The notes under the pieces: model-generated
The model's database searches: none
What the model was told of the DNA's origin: nothing
What the model saw: only the letters and a program-made list of their open reading frames with translations
Program-made: the position numbers and the translations under genes
Origin: an uncultured bacterium
Lineage (GTDB): Bacteria > Pseudomonadota > Alphaproteobacteria > Sphingomonadales > Sphingomonadaceae
Direction of reading: 5' to 3'
Assembly (NCBI GenBank): GCA_942636505.2
Contig: CALOGB020000056.1
Location: forward strand, 496,001 to 560,000
Length of the DNA stretch: 64,000 nt
Shown here: piece by piece, positions 8,073-16,500 of the stretch
How the letters are laid out: each line of letters starts with the position of its first letter
Numbering within the stretch: the stretch's first letter is position 1

Positions 8073-9593
8073 ATGGGGAAACAAGCGTTCGACGAGATCA
8101 TGGGTACACCGGGCGACACGACCGCCCGGCCCGAACTGGCGGCTCTCGGCAAGTGGATCGAGGATACGCCCGACGCCGAGCTGCGACGCCGGCAGGAAGC
8201 CGCCGAGACGACGTTCCGGCAACTCGGCATCACCTTCGCGGTCTACGGCGAGAATGAGGCGGCCGAGCGGATCATTCCGTTCGATATCGTACCGCGCGTG
8301 TTCCTGCATGACGAGTGGACCCGGCTGTCCGAAGGGCTGGTTCAGCGCGTCGAAGCGATCAACGCGTTCCTCGACGATATCTACGGCGAGCGTCGTATCC
8401 TGAAGGAGGGCATCCTTCCCGAAGACCTCGTGCTCGGCAACGCGCAGTTCAGGCCCGAGATTGCCGGTATCCGCCCGCCGCACGGCGTATGGGCGCATAT
8501 CTGCGGGATCGATCTCGTCCGCACCGGCCCCGACGATTTCTTCGTGCTGGAGGACAACGCCCGCACGCCGTCCGGCGTCAGCTACATGCTTGAAAACCGT
8601 GAAGCGATGCTCCGCCTCTGCCCCGAACTGTTCCGCGAGTTCCGCGTGGCGGCGGTCGACAGCTATCCCGACCTGCTGCTGGAGACGATGAAGTCGGTCG
8701 CGCCGCATGGCACGGGCTCGAACCCTACCTGCGTGCTGCTGACCCCCGGCCACTACAACTCCGCCTATTACGAGCACAGCTTCCTCGCGGACTCGATGGG
8801 CATCGAACTCGTCGAGGCTGCCGATCTGGTTGTAGACGACGACATCGTCTGGATGCGGACGATTGCCGGGCGCGTGAAGGTCGACGTGATCTATCGCCGG
8901 ATCGACGACGATTATCTCGACCCGCTCGTGTTCCGTCCCGACTCCGCGCTCGGCGTCCCAGGCCTGATCGCAGCCTACGCCGCCGGCAACGTCGCGATCA
9001 TGAACGCGCCGGGCAACGGCATCGCCGACGACAAGGCGATCTACAGTTACATGCCGGACATCGTGAAGTTCTACTCCGGCGGCGAGTGCAAGCTGCGCAA
9101 CGTCGAGACCTGGCGCTGTCGCGAACCGCAGGCGCTGAAGTTCGTCCTCGACAACCTCGAAGACGTCGTCGTCAAGCTGGTCGACGGTTCGGGCGGCTAC
9201 GGCATGCTGGTCGGCCCGACCGCCTCTAAACAGGAGATCGAGGATTTCCGCGCCGCGCTGATCGCCGAACCACATCGCTACATCGCGCAACCGACCCTCG
9301 CGCTGTCGACCGTCCCGACGATGGCGCAAGGCGGCCTCAGCCCCCGCCACGTCGACTTCCGCCCCTTCGTGCTGAGCGGCGCGAAGGGCGTGCAGGTCGT
9401 CCCCGGCGGCCTCACCCGCGTCGCGCTCAAGGAGGGATCACTCGTGGTCAATTCGAGCCAGGGCGGCGGCACCAAGGACAGCTTCGTCCTCATGGCCGAC
9501 CAGTCGCAGCGGATGAACGCCGGCGGGATGACGCAGACGATGGGGGGCATGACGCAGACCCTCGGTGCCCAGACGTCCGGCGGGAATTCCTGA
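8073..9593 (+). CDS. Circularly permuted ATP-grasp protein (DUF404/DUF407)
   Basis: About 506 residues of the circularly permuted ATP-grasp family, predicted to form amide or peptide bonds with ATP. Visible family features are PRVFLHDEWTRLSEGL near the N-terminus, VLEDNARTPSGVSY (acidic metal-binding region) and VVVKLVDGSGGYGMLVGP (ATP-binding lysine and Gly-rich loop). ATG 8073 has only a weak purine-rich site upstream; a longer in-frame reading from 8010 would run through the repeat-adjacent spacer. Its stop overlaps the alpha-E gene by one base. The ATP-grasp / alpha-E / transglutaminase trio is a recurrent bacterial cluster that comparative genomics has predicted to be a peptide-synthesis or protein-modification system; its product is unknown. 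Confidence 0.88.
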   Translation: MGKQAFDEIMGTPGDTTARPELAALGKWIEDTPDAELRRRQEAAETTFRQLGITFAVYGENEAAERIIPFDIVPRVFLHDEWTRLSEGLVQRVEAINAFLDDIYGERRILKEGILPEDLVLGNAQFRPEIAGIRPPHGVWAHICGIDLVRTGPDDFFVLEDNARTPSGVSYMLENREAMLRLCPELFREFRVAAVDSYPDLLLETMKSVAPHGTGSNPTCVLLTPGHYNSAYYEHSFLADSMGIELVEAADLVVDDDIVWMRTIAGRVKVDVIYRRIDDDYLDPLVFRPDSALGVPGLIAAYAAGNVAIMNAPGNGIADDKAIYSYMPDIVKFYSGGECKLRNVETWRCREPQALKFVLDNLEDVVVKLVDGSGGYGMLVGPTASKQEIEDFRAALIAEPHRYIAQPTLALSTVPTMAQGGLSPRHVDFRPFVLSGAKGVQVVPGGLTRVALKEGSLVVNSSQGGGTKDSFVLMADQSQRMNAGGMTQTMGGMTQTLGAQTSGGNS

Positions 9594-10528
9594 TGCTGTC
9601 GCGCACCGCATCCTCGCTCTACTGGCTCGGCCGTTATTTCGAGCGCGCCGACTTCATCGCCCGGCTGGTCGAAGCCACCGTCCGGCTCGACGTGCTCTCG
9701 TCGCAACCCTCGGGTGACGCCGCCTGGGCGTCGGCGTTGGCCGTGACCGAAACCGACGAGGCGTTCGCAGCAACCGGCGTGGAGATCGGCCAGCGCGACG
9801 TCGTCCGGTTCCTGACGCTCGATTCGAGCCATCCGGGATCGATCGTCCGCTGCCTCGACATGGCGCGCAACAACGCCAAGGCGGTCCGCACCGCGCTAAC
9901 CCGTGAGGCGTGGACTGCGATCAACCGAGCATGGCTGCTGTTCGAGAACCGCGCCACGCCCGGCAGCACGACCTCGCAGCTCAACCTCGTCGAGGCGGTC
10001 AAGAACGAGACTCGCGGCTTCGAGGGCGCGGTCCACCGCATGCTCCGCAACCAGACGACATGGTTCATCCGGCTCGGCCAGGCGGTCGAGCGCGCGGACA
10101 ACACCGCGCGTCTGCTCGACGTCAAATATCACATCCTGCTGCCCGAGGGCGAACGGCTCGGCGGCGCGATCGACCGCGACCAGTGGACGACGATCCTCCA
10201 GACGGTGTCCGCCGTCACCGCCTATCGTTGGCTTTATAATGACGGCTTGCGTCCCGCCGACGTCATCGACTTGCTCCTTGCACGGTCCGAGCTGCCGCGC
10301 AGTCTCGCTGCATCGGTCGAGGAGACGGTCGACGTGCTCAACCTGCTCGCCAAGCGCACCGGCAACCACGGCGAGGCCGACCGGATGGCTCGGATGCGTG
10401 CGTCGCGAATGGCCAAGACCCGATCGGGCGAGGTCATCGCCTCCGGGCTGCACCAGTATCTCCAGGCGTTCATCGCCGAGAACGCGTTGCTGCACGGCGC
10501 GATCGGCCGTCAGTTCAAGTTCCTCTGA
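9593..10528 (+). CDS. Alpha-E domain protein (DUF403)
   Basis: 311 residues of the all-alpha alpha-E family, recognisable by the N-terminal TASSLYWLGRYFERADFIAR motif and recurrent Glu-Arg-Ala-Asp helices (VERADNTARLLD). The biochemical role is unknown. It is almost always encoded with a circularly permuted ATP-grasp protein and a transglutaminase-like protein, and here it overlaps both neighbours by one base, so the three are translationally coupled. The N-terminal RxxxR/ERAD helices are fully conserved, so the protein looks intact. Confidence 0.88.
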   Translation: MLSRTASSLYWLGRYFERADFIARLVEATVRLDVLSSQPSGDAAWASALAVTETDEAFAATGVEIGQRDVVRFLTLDSSHPGSIVRCLDMARNNAKAVRTALTREAWTAINRAWLLFENRATPGSTTSQLNLVEAVKNETRGFEGAVHRMLRNQTTWFIRLGQAVERADNTARLLDVKYHILLPEGERLGGAIDRDQWTTILQTVSAVTAYRWLYNDGLRPADVIDLLLARSELPRSLAASVEETVDVLNLLAKRTGNHGEADRMARMRASRMAKTRSGEVIASGLHQYLQAFIAENALLHGAIGRQFKFL

Positions 10529-11337
10529 TGCGCCTCTCGATCGATCATCACACGATCTACCGCTTCGCGCAGCCGCAGGGTCGCTTGGTGCAGATGCTCC
10601 GCCTCACGCCCGAGAACACGCATGACCAGACGGTCGCGTCTTGGCGGATCGATGTCGATTGCGACGCGCGGTTGCGCCCCGGTCGCGACGGTTTCGGCAA
10701 CGCGGTGACGATGTTGTATGCCGAAGGGCCGGTCGACGGGATCGAGATCACCGTGAAAGGCGAGGTGCTGACCAGCCATTCCGACGGCGTCCTGCATGGC
10801 GTCCACGAAACGCTCCCGCCCGCGCTGTTCCTCCGGTCCACCGAGGCGACCGTCCTCGACACGGCAATCGCCAAGTTCGCGGTCAATGCCGCCGAGGGCG
10901 CCCGCGATCGGATCGGCGCGCTGCATCGCCTGAACCGGGCATTCCACAAGCGGTTCGCGTTCGACGCAGGACGTCCCGAACCGGGTCGCACGGCCGCCGC
11001 CGCATTCCGCATGGACAGCGCCACGCCGCGCGACATGGCGCAGATGTTCGCCGTCGCCGCGCGGTCGCTCGGGGCGCCGGCGCGGTACGTGTCGGGCTAT
11101 CATCACAACGATCACGAGGTCGTGCATCTGCCGACGCCGCACGGCTGGGCGGAGGCGTTCGTCGACGGGCTCGGCTGGGTCGGGTTCGATCCGTGCACGG
11201 GCATGTCGCCTGAGGAGCATTACGTCCGGGTCGCGATGGCGCTCGATGCGGCAGGAGCTGCGCCGGTGGCGGGCTCGCGCCTGGGCGAGGGTGGCGAGGA
11301 ACTCGACGTTGACGTCGTGGTGCAGCGCGAGGACTAA
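10528..11337 (+). CDS. Transglutaminase-like protein lacking the catalytic cysteine
   Basis: 269 residues with a bacterial transglutaminase-like N-terminal beta domain (LRLTPENTHDQ) and a papain-like core. In family members the nucleophile lies in a GVCQD motif just before a helix ending in AAR-LG-PARYVSGY. Here that segment reads SATPRDMAQMF, and the Cys position is Pro (about residue 167). The catalytic His (HGWAE) and Asp (FDPCTG) are kept. The reading frame is intact, the flanking helix is well conserved, and the gene overlaps the alpha-E gene by one base. It thus looks like a maintained pseudoenzyme rather than a decaying gene. It may bind substrates or partners of the ATP-grasp enzyme; classical peptidase or transglutaminase activity is unlikely. 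Confidence 0.85.
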   Translation: MRLSIDHHTIYRFAQPQGRLVQMLRLTPENTHDQTVASWRIDVDCDARLRPGRDGFGNAVTMLYAEGPVDGIEITVKGEVLTSHSDGVLHGVHETLPPALFLRSTEATVLDTAIAKFAVNAAEGARDRIGALHRLNRAFHKRFAFDAGRPEPGRTAAAAFRMDSATPRDMAQMFAVAARSLGAPARYVSGYHHNDHEVVHLPTPHGWAEAFVDGLGWVGFDPCTGMSPEEHYVRVAMALDAAGAAPVAGSRLGEGGEELDVDVVVQRED

Positions 11338-11346
11338 ATTTGGTTC

Positions 11347-11398
11347 CTCGCAAAGGCAGCGACCCAGACTAGGCTCCCGCCTTAGCGAGAGAACAAGG
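11347..11398. repeat. Decayed family C repeat copy
   Basis: Aligns over 52 bases with the intact copy near 40958-41009 with about eight substitutions, several of which break arm pairing. It lies immediately after the transglutaminase-like gene and next to an intact copy, suggesting an old element that no longer folds well. Confidence 0.65.
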
Positions 11399-11421
11399 GG
11401 GCGATGGATTTTCTGCCAATG

Positions 11422-11530
11422 CACTACCCCGGCGAAGGCCGGGGCCCAATTGGCAAGGTGGTCTTAACGGAGGGCCGCACTCAATTAGCAGCGTTTCCCA
11501 ATTGGACCCCGGCCTTCGCCGGGGTGGTGG
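11422..11530. repeat. Intergenic palindromic repeat, family C, copy with long loop
   Basis: Arms ACCCCGGCGAAGGCCGGGG and CCCCGGCCTTCGCCGGGGT flank a loop containing mirrored CCCAATTGG parts. It lies between the convergent transglutaminase-like and bpt genes. It closely resembles the copy at 26549-26651, including the trailing GGTGGTGGTT. Confidence 0.85.
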
Positions 11531-11571
11531 TTCTTGGGATCCGCAAGTGGACTAAAATGAGTCCCCCGCCT

Positions 11572-12348
11572 TCAGACCAGTGCCGCAACTCGCGCTGGCG
11601 TCGTCGCCACATCCGCATCCTCCAGCCTTCGCCACCCCGCCGGCCCCAGCACTTCCAGCGGCCGATACCGCGTCTTGTACTCCATCCGGGGCGAGCCCTT
11701 CACCCAGTATCCAAGATACACGTACGGCAGCCCGGCATCGCGGGCGCGCAGGATGTGGTCCATGATGATGAAGTTGCCGAACCCCGGTGGCGCCGTGTCG
11801 TCGGCCGCGAAGAAGCTGTAGACCATCGACAGTCCGTCCGCCTGCCGATCGGTCAGGCACGCGCCGATCAGCGCGCCCTGCACGCCGTCGACGGTCGGTT
11901 CGCGATACTCGACGATCACCGAATTGACCGGCGAATGCTCGATCATGTCGGCATAGTCGTCCTCGTCCATCCCCGCCATGCCGCCGCCCGGATGCCGCGT
12001 CCCGAGGTAACGGCGCAGCAACTGGAACTGCTCGTCGGTCGCCCACGCCTTGCACGCGGTCACCTCAATATCGCCAAGCCGCTTCAGCAACTTTCGCTGC
12101 GTCGCGTTGGGCACGAACTCGTGGGTCACCACGCGGACCGAAACGCACGCGGTGCACCCCGCGCAAGACGGCCGATATGCCACGCCCTGGCTGCGACGAA
12201 AGCCGATCCGCCCCAGCGCATCGTTCAACTCGTTCGCATGCGGACCGGTCAGTTCGGTGAACACCTTGCGCTCCTGCCGATCCGGCAGATACGGGCACGG
12301 CGCAGGGCTGGTGACGAAAAAGCGCGGGAAACGGAAAGGCGCGGTCAC
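11572..12348 (-). CDS. bpt: Aspartate/glutamate leucyltransferase (Bpt)
   Basis: 258 residues of the bacterial arginyltransferase-like family that attaches leucine from Leu-tRNA to N-terminal Asp or Glu, marking proteins for ClpS/ClpAP degradation (bacterial N-degron pathway). The N-terminal Cys-rich region is visible ([14 protein letters not shown] and [14 protein letters not shown]). The C-terminal acyltransferase fold ends in [13 protein letters not shown]. Length is normal for Bpt. Annotation pipelines often call this protein arginyltransferase; the bacterial length and motifs favour Bpt. It is co-oriented with ilvA but separated by about 127 bases, so probably a separate unit. Confidence 0.88.
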   Translation of the reverse strand: MTAPFRFPRFFVTSPAPCPYLPDRQERKVFTELTGPHANELNDALGRIGFRRSQGVAYRPSCAGCTACVSVRVVTHEFVPNATQRKLLKRLGDIEVTACKAWATDEQFQLLRRYLGTRHPGGGMAGMDEDDYADMIEHSPVNSVIVEYREPTVDGVQGALIGACLTDRQADGLSMVYSFFAADDTAPPGFGNFIIMDHILRARDAGLPYVYLGYWVKGSPRMEYKTRYRPLEVLGPAGWRRLEDADVATTPARVAALV

Positions 12349-12475
12349 CGAGCGAGCAGTCCTTCAGGCAGGCGCGATTAGCCGCGTCGCCCCGTATATG
12401 GCCGCCTAACCCAAACGTACAATCGGTTTACCACGAATGTCGGTTAACGCGGTAAATCACCGTATCAGAATGGGA

Positions 12476-13735
12476 TTATGCCAGCTCGACGGTCGACGTC
12501 TCGTACCCGCCAGCGCGCAACGCCCCCACCAGCCGATCAAGATGCGCACGGTCGCGAAGCTCGCATTCGATGTCGGTGATGAGCCCCTTAGCCGGCAGCG
12601 TCGTGAAGACCCGCTGGTGATAGATCTCGATGATGTTGACGCGTTCCTGGTCGAAGATCCGCGCGACGTGGAACAGCGCACCCGGCTTGTCCTGCAACCG
12701 GATCCGCAACCGCGCCAGCCGCCCCGACCGCGCCAGATCGCGCAACAGCACGTTGGCGAGCAGCCGCGTATCGATATTGCCGCCGCATAGCACGATCCCG
12801 ACGGTCTTCCCCGCGAACCGCTCGGGATGCGACAGCAGCGCGGCAAGCCCGGCCGCACCCGCGCCCTCGACCACCGTCTTCTCGATCTGGAGCAGCAGGC
12901 TGACGGACTCTTCCAGGCTGCGCTCGCTGACGAGAACGATGTCGTCGACCAACTCTGCGACGATCTTAGAGGTGATCGCGCCCGGCTCCTTGACCGCGAT
13001 GCCCTCGGCCAGCGTATCGCCGGCACACGCCATGTCGGTGCCGTTGATGCGGTTGTACATCGACGGGAACAGCTCGGCCTGCACGCCAACGACCTCGATC
13101 GGGTGACCACCTGGCGCTTTGCTCAACGCCCGCGCGACCGTCGACATGCCCGAGATCAGCCCGCCGCCGCCGATCGGGATGACCAGAGTATCGAGTTGCG
13201 GCACGTCCTCCAGCATCTCGATCGCGACGGTGCCTTGCCCTGCGATGACGCGCGGATCGTCGAACGGGTGGACGAAGGTGAAGCCGCACTCGCCCTCCAG
13301 GATACGCGCGTGGGCATAGGCCGCGTCGAACGTCTCGCCGTGGAGCACGACGTTGGCGCCGTGGCCCTCTGTCTGCATGACCTTCACGGTCGGCGTGTTG
13401 GTCGGCATCACGATCGTCGTCGGAATGCCGAGCCGGTTGGCGTGATAAGCGAGGCCCTGCGCATGATTGCCCGCCGACGCGGCGATGACGCCCTTGGCGC
13501 GCGCTTCGGCCGACAGCTGCAACAGCGTGTTGAGCGCCCCGCGCTCCTTGTACGCCGCGGTGAACTGGAGGTTCTCGAACTTCAGATACACCGTCGCGCC
13601 GGTCATCTTGCTCAGCGTCTTGCTGATCAGCGTCGGGGTGCGGACGATCGAGTCGCGGATCCGGTCGTGCGCAACGCGGACGTCGTCGATCGAGACGGGG
13701 AGGGTGGGTGCCGCTACGGCAGCGTGGGTAGCCAT
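12476..13735 (-). CDS. ilvA: Threonine ammonia-lyase (with C-terminal ACT-like domain)
   Basis: About 419 residues. A PLP-dependent fold type II enzyme converts threonine to 2-oxobutanoate, the entry step of isoleucine synthesis or threonine breakdown. The PLP lysine sits in FTAAYKERGAL (about 63). The substrate loop SAGNHAQG and the phosphate-binding GGGGLISG follow, and the C-terminal ~80 residues (LRIRLQDKPGALFHVA...) form a single ACT-like regulatory domain. This is the short, TdcB-like architecture with one ACT domain rather than the long two-ACT IlvA. The start is placed at ATG 13735; an open extension to 13774 lacks a better site. Divergent from the next gene with only 57 bases between starts. 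Confidence 0.88.
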   Translation of the reverse strand: MATHAAVAAPTLPVSIDDVRVAHDRIRDSIVRTPTLISKTLSKMTGATVYLKFENLQFTAAYKERGALNTLLQLSAEARAKGVIAASAGNHAQGLAYHANRLGIPTTIVMPTNTPTVKVMQTEGHGANVVLHGETFDAAYAHARILEGECGFTFVHPFDDPRVIAGQGTVAIEMLEDVPQLDTLVIPIGGGGLISGMSTVARALSKAPGGHPIEVVGVQAELFPSMYNRINGTDMACAGDTLAEGIAVKEPGAITSKIVAELVDDIVLVSERSLEESVSLLLQIEKTVVEGAGAAGLAALLSHPERFAGKTVGIVLCGGNIDTRLLANVLLRDLARSGRLARLRIRLQDKPGALFHVARIFDQERVNIIEIYHQRVFTTLPAKGLITDIECELRDRAHLDRLVGALRAGGYETSTVELA

Positions 13736-13792
13736 GCCGGACCCGCTAGACCATCTGGCGCGCATGGGAAACACCGCTTATGCGCGGACGCT

Positions 13793-14647
13793 ATGGCAAA
13801 ACTGGCATTCATCGGAACCGGCGTCATGGGCGCGCCGATGGCGGGACACCTCGCCGCGGCAGGGCACGACGTCACCGTCTATAATCGAACTCAGGCCAAG
13901 GCGTTGGCATGGGCCGATAAATATGGCGGCAAAGTTGCCGACACGCCCGCGGCAGCGGTGAAGGACGCCGATGCGGTGTTCGCCTGCGTCGGCAACGACG
14001 ACGATCTGGGCTCGGTCACTTTAGGCGAGGACGGCGCGTTCGCGGCGATGCGTGACGACGCCGTGTTCGTCGATCACACCACCGTCTCGGCCTCGATCGC
14101 GCGACGCCTCGCGGGTGAGCGTGCGCTGGTAGTCGACGCACCCGTATCGGGCGGGCAGGCTGGCGCAGAGAACGGCAAGCTCTCGATCATGTGCGGCGGT
14201 TCGACCGAGGCGATGGCGAAGGCCGAACCCTTCATGCAGGCCTATGCCGCGCGGATCGTCCATGTCGGCGAGGCGGGCGCAGGCCAGACCACCAAGATGT
14301 GCAACCAGATCGCGATCGCCGGCGTGATCCAGGGCGTCGCCGAATCGCTGCGGTTCGCGCAAAACTCCGGCCTCGATCTCGACAAGGTGTTCGAGGCGAT
14401 CTCGGGCGGCGCGGCGCAGAGCTGGCAGATGGTCAATCGCTGGCCGACGATGGCGAAGGACGAGTTCGACTTCGGCTTTGCGGTCGACTGGATGCGCAAG
14501 GACCTTGGCCTCGCGCTCGACGAAGCACGACGCAACGGCGCAGTGCTGCCGGTCGCGGCGCTGGTCGATCAATTCTACGCCGATGTTCAGGCGATGGGCG
14601 GCGCTCGGCAGGATACGAGCGCGCTGGTACGGAGATTGCCGAAGTGA
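13793..14647 (+). CDS. NAD(P)-dependent oxidoreductase, 3-hydroxyisobutyrate dehydrogenase family
   Basis: 284 residues of the beta-hydroxyacid dehydrogenase family. An N-terminal Rossmann motif GTGVMGAPMAGHLAAAG precedes the family signature DAPVSGGQAGAENGKL, and a catalytic Lys lies in GAGQTTKMCNQI. Substrates in this family include 3-hydroxyisobutyrate (valine catabolism), tartronate semialdehyde and succinic semialdehyde, which cannot be separated here. The gene lies beside ilvA, so a branched-chain amino-acid role is possible but not proven. Its TGA stop overlaps a potential GTG start of the amidohydrolase gene (GTGA). Confidence 0.85.
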   Translation: MAKLAFIGTGVMGAPMAGHLAAAGHDVTVYNRTQAKALAWADKYGGKVADTPAAAVKDADAVFACVGNDDDLGSVTLGEDGAFAAMRDDAVFVDHTTVSASIARRLAGERALVVDAPVSGGQAGAENGKLSIMCGGSTEAMAKAEPFMQAYAARIVHVGEAGAGQTTKMCNQIAIAGVIQGVAESLRFAQNSGLDLDKVFEAISGGAAQSWQMVNRWPTMAKDEFDFGFAVDWMRKDLGLALDEARRNGAVLPVAALVDQFYADVQAMGGARQDTSALVRRLPK

Positions 14648-16491
14648 TCAAGCGCAACACCACAGCACCGCTCCCCTGCATCGAGAATGCCTCCGTCACT
14701 GCAACACTGCTCCCCTCCCTGGAAGGGAGGGGCCGGGGGTGGGTTGGCCCGTCGTTCAGGCGGCACGTTGCCCCAACCAGCCGACCCACCCCCAACCCCT
14801 CCCTTTCAGGGAGGGGAGCAATGTTGGCGCTTTCGGCGCTACTCCTTCCGACCCCCGCGCTTGCCGACGGGATCGTCGACAATGTCAACGGTGTCACCAT
14901 TGCTGACGGCGGACGCGTGATCCACTTCAAGGCGATCCTCGTAGACAAGGATGGTCGCGTCACGCGGCTCGTCCCCCCCGGCGAGGAACCACCCAAGCTC
15001 AGCCGCAAGGAACTGAAAAAGAACGCCGGCAAGCCGCTGTACGACTGGCGCGTCGACATGGGGGGCAAGACGGTGTTGCCGGGCTTCATCGACGCGCACG
15101 GCCATGTCCTCGAAATGGGCTTCGGCGCGCTGTCGCTCGATCTGTCGATGACCAAGTCGCTTGACGAGGCGAAGTCGCGGATCGCCGCCTACATCGCCGG
15201 CAACCCTGATCGCAAATGGGTCCTGGGCCGCGGCTGGAACCAGGAGGCGTGGGGGCTGGGTCGCTTCCCGACCGCCGCCGACCTGGAGTCCGTCTCCGGC
15301 GGCCACCCGATCTGGCTGTCGCGCGCCGACGGGCACGCCGGCTGGGCGAACCGCGAGGCGATGCGCGAGGCCGGGGTCACCGGCGCGACCGTATCTCCAG
15401 CGGGCGGGCGGATCGAGAAGACCGGCGGCGCGCCCGCGGGGGTGTTCGTCGACGGCGCGCAAGGATTGATCGAGAAGGTCGTGCCGCAGCCACTGCCCAA
15501 GGAGCGCGATGCCGCGTTCCTGACGGCGCAACGCATCCTGCTCGGCTACGGCGTCACCGCGGTCGCCGACATGGGCACGACGCTGGACGACTGGCTCACC
15601 TATCGCCGGATGGCGGACATCGGCGGGCTTCGCGTCCGCATCATGAGCTATGCGATGGGCGTCGAGACCGCGAGCCGGATCGGCGGCAAGGGGCCGACGC
15701 CGTGGCTGTACAACGACCACCTGCGGATGGGCGGCGTGAAGCTCTACGCTGACGGCGCGCTCGGCTCGCGCGGTGCGTGGTTGCTGAAGCCCTATACCGA
15801 TGCGCCCGGCCAGTCGGGGCTCGGTTTCCTGACCGACGACCAGCTTCAGAATCAGATGAGCCGCGCGGCGATGGACGGGTTCCAGGTCGCGGTCCATGCG
15901 ATCGGCGACAAGGCGAACCGGGAAGTGCTCGACGCGATCCAGGTCGAGAGCGAGACCTATACCGGCGATCGCCGCTGGCGCATCGAGCATGCGCAGATCG
16001 TCGATCCGACCGACCTGCCGCGCTTCGGCAAATTCGGCACGATCGCGTCGATGCAGCCCACGCACGAAACCAGCGACCGGACGATGGCCGAGGCACGGCT
16101 AGGCCCGAACCGGCTGGCTGGCGCCTATGCATGGAAATCGATGCTGACCAACGGCGCGAAGCTCGCGTTCGGCACCGACTTCCCGGTCGAGAAGCCCGAT
16201 CCGTTCGCGACCTGGGCGGCAGCCTTCACGCGGCAGGACGCCGATGGTCAGCCTCAGGGTGGGTGGCAGCCGCAAGAACTGGTCACGCGCGAACAGGCGT
16301 GGTGGGCGATGACCGGTGCGGCGGCCTATGCAGGGTTCGCCGAGAAGCAGTTCGGTGCGCTCGCACCCGGCCAGCGCGCGGACTTCATCGTCGTCGATCG
16401 CGACCCGACGATGGCCTCGCCGACCGACCTGCGCGCGACGAAGGTCAGCGAGACTTGGATCGGCGGGGAGAAGGTCTGGGTGCGCAAGTAA
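14644..16491 (+). CDS. Exported amidohydrolase (YtcJ/formamide-deformylase-like), N-terminus interrupted by a repeat
   Basis: A metal-dependent amidohydrolase of the YtcJ / N-substituted formamide deformylase type. It has the metal motif FIDAHGHV, VHAIGDKANR, a metal-ligand IEHAQIVD and the C-terminal LAFGTDFPVE. Two starts are possible. GTG 14644 overlaps the previous stop (GTGA) and has GGAG about nine bases upstream. It gives a Lys/Arg n-region (IKRN), then reads in frame through the whole family A repeat into the hydrophobic ALSALLLPTPALA and an Ala-x-Ala cleavage site. ATG 14821 starts right after the repeat with the repeat's own GGGAGGGGAG as ribosome site, but its signal peptide has no positive charge. 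Natural substrate unknown. Confidence 0.75.
   Translation: MIKRNTTAPLPCIENASVTATLLPSLEGRGRGWVGPSFRRHVAPTSRPTPNPSLSGRGAMLALSALLLPTPALADGIVDNVNGVTIADGGRVIHFKAILVDKDGRVTRLVPPGEEPPKLSRKELKKNAGKPLYDWRVDMGGKTVLPGFIDAHGHVLEMGFGALSLDLSMTKSLDEAKSRIAAYIAGNPDRKWVLGRGWNQEAWGLGRFPTAADLESVSGGHPIWLSRADGHAGWANREAMREAGVTGATVSPAGGRIEKTGGAPAGVFVDGAQGLIEKVVPQPLPKERDAAFLTAQRILLGYGVTAVADMGTTLDDWLTYRRMADIGGLRVRIMSYAMGVETASRIGGKGPTPWLYNDHLRMGGVKLYADGALGSRGAWLLKPYTDAPGQSGLGFLTDDQLQNQMSRAAMDGFQVAVHAIGDKANREVLDAIQVESETYTGDRRWRIEHAQIVDPTDLPRFGKFGTIASMQPTHETSDRTMAEARLGPNRLAGAYAWKSMLTNGAKLAFGTDFPVEKPDPFATWAAAFTRQDADGQPQGGWQPQELVTREQAWWAMTGAAAYAGFAEKQFGALAPGQRADFIVVDRDPTMASPTDLRATKVSETWIGGEKVWVRK
14709..14819. repeat. Palindromic repeat, family A, copy 2, in frame inside a coding N-terminus
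   Basis: Same outer arms and inner GGGTGGGT/ACCCACCC pair as copies 1 and 3. It is open in the amidohydrolase frame throughout and ends two bases before ATG 14821, supplying the only strong Shine-Dalgarno for that ATG. Confidence 0.85.
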
Positions 16492-16500
16492 CCGCGACGG

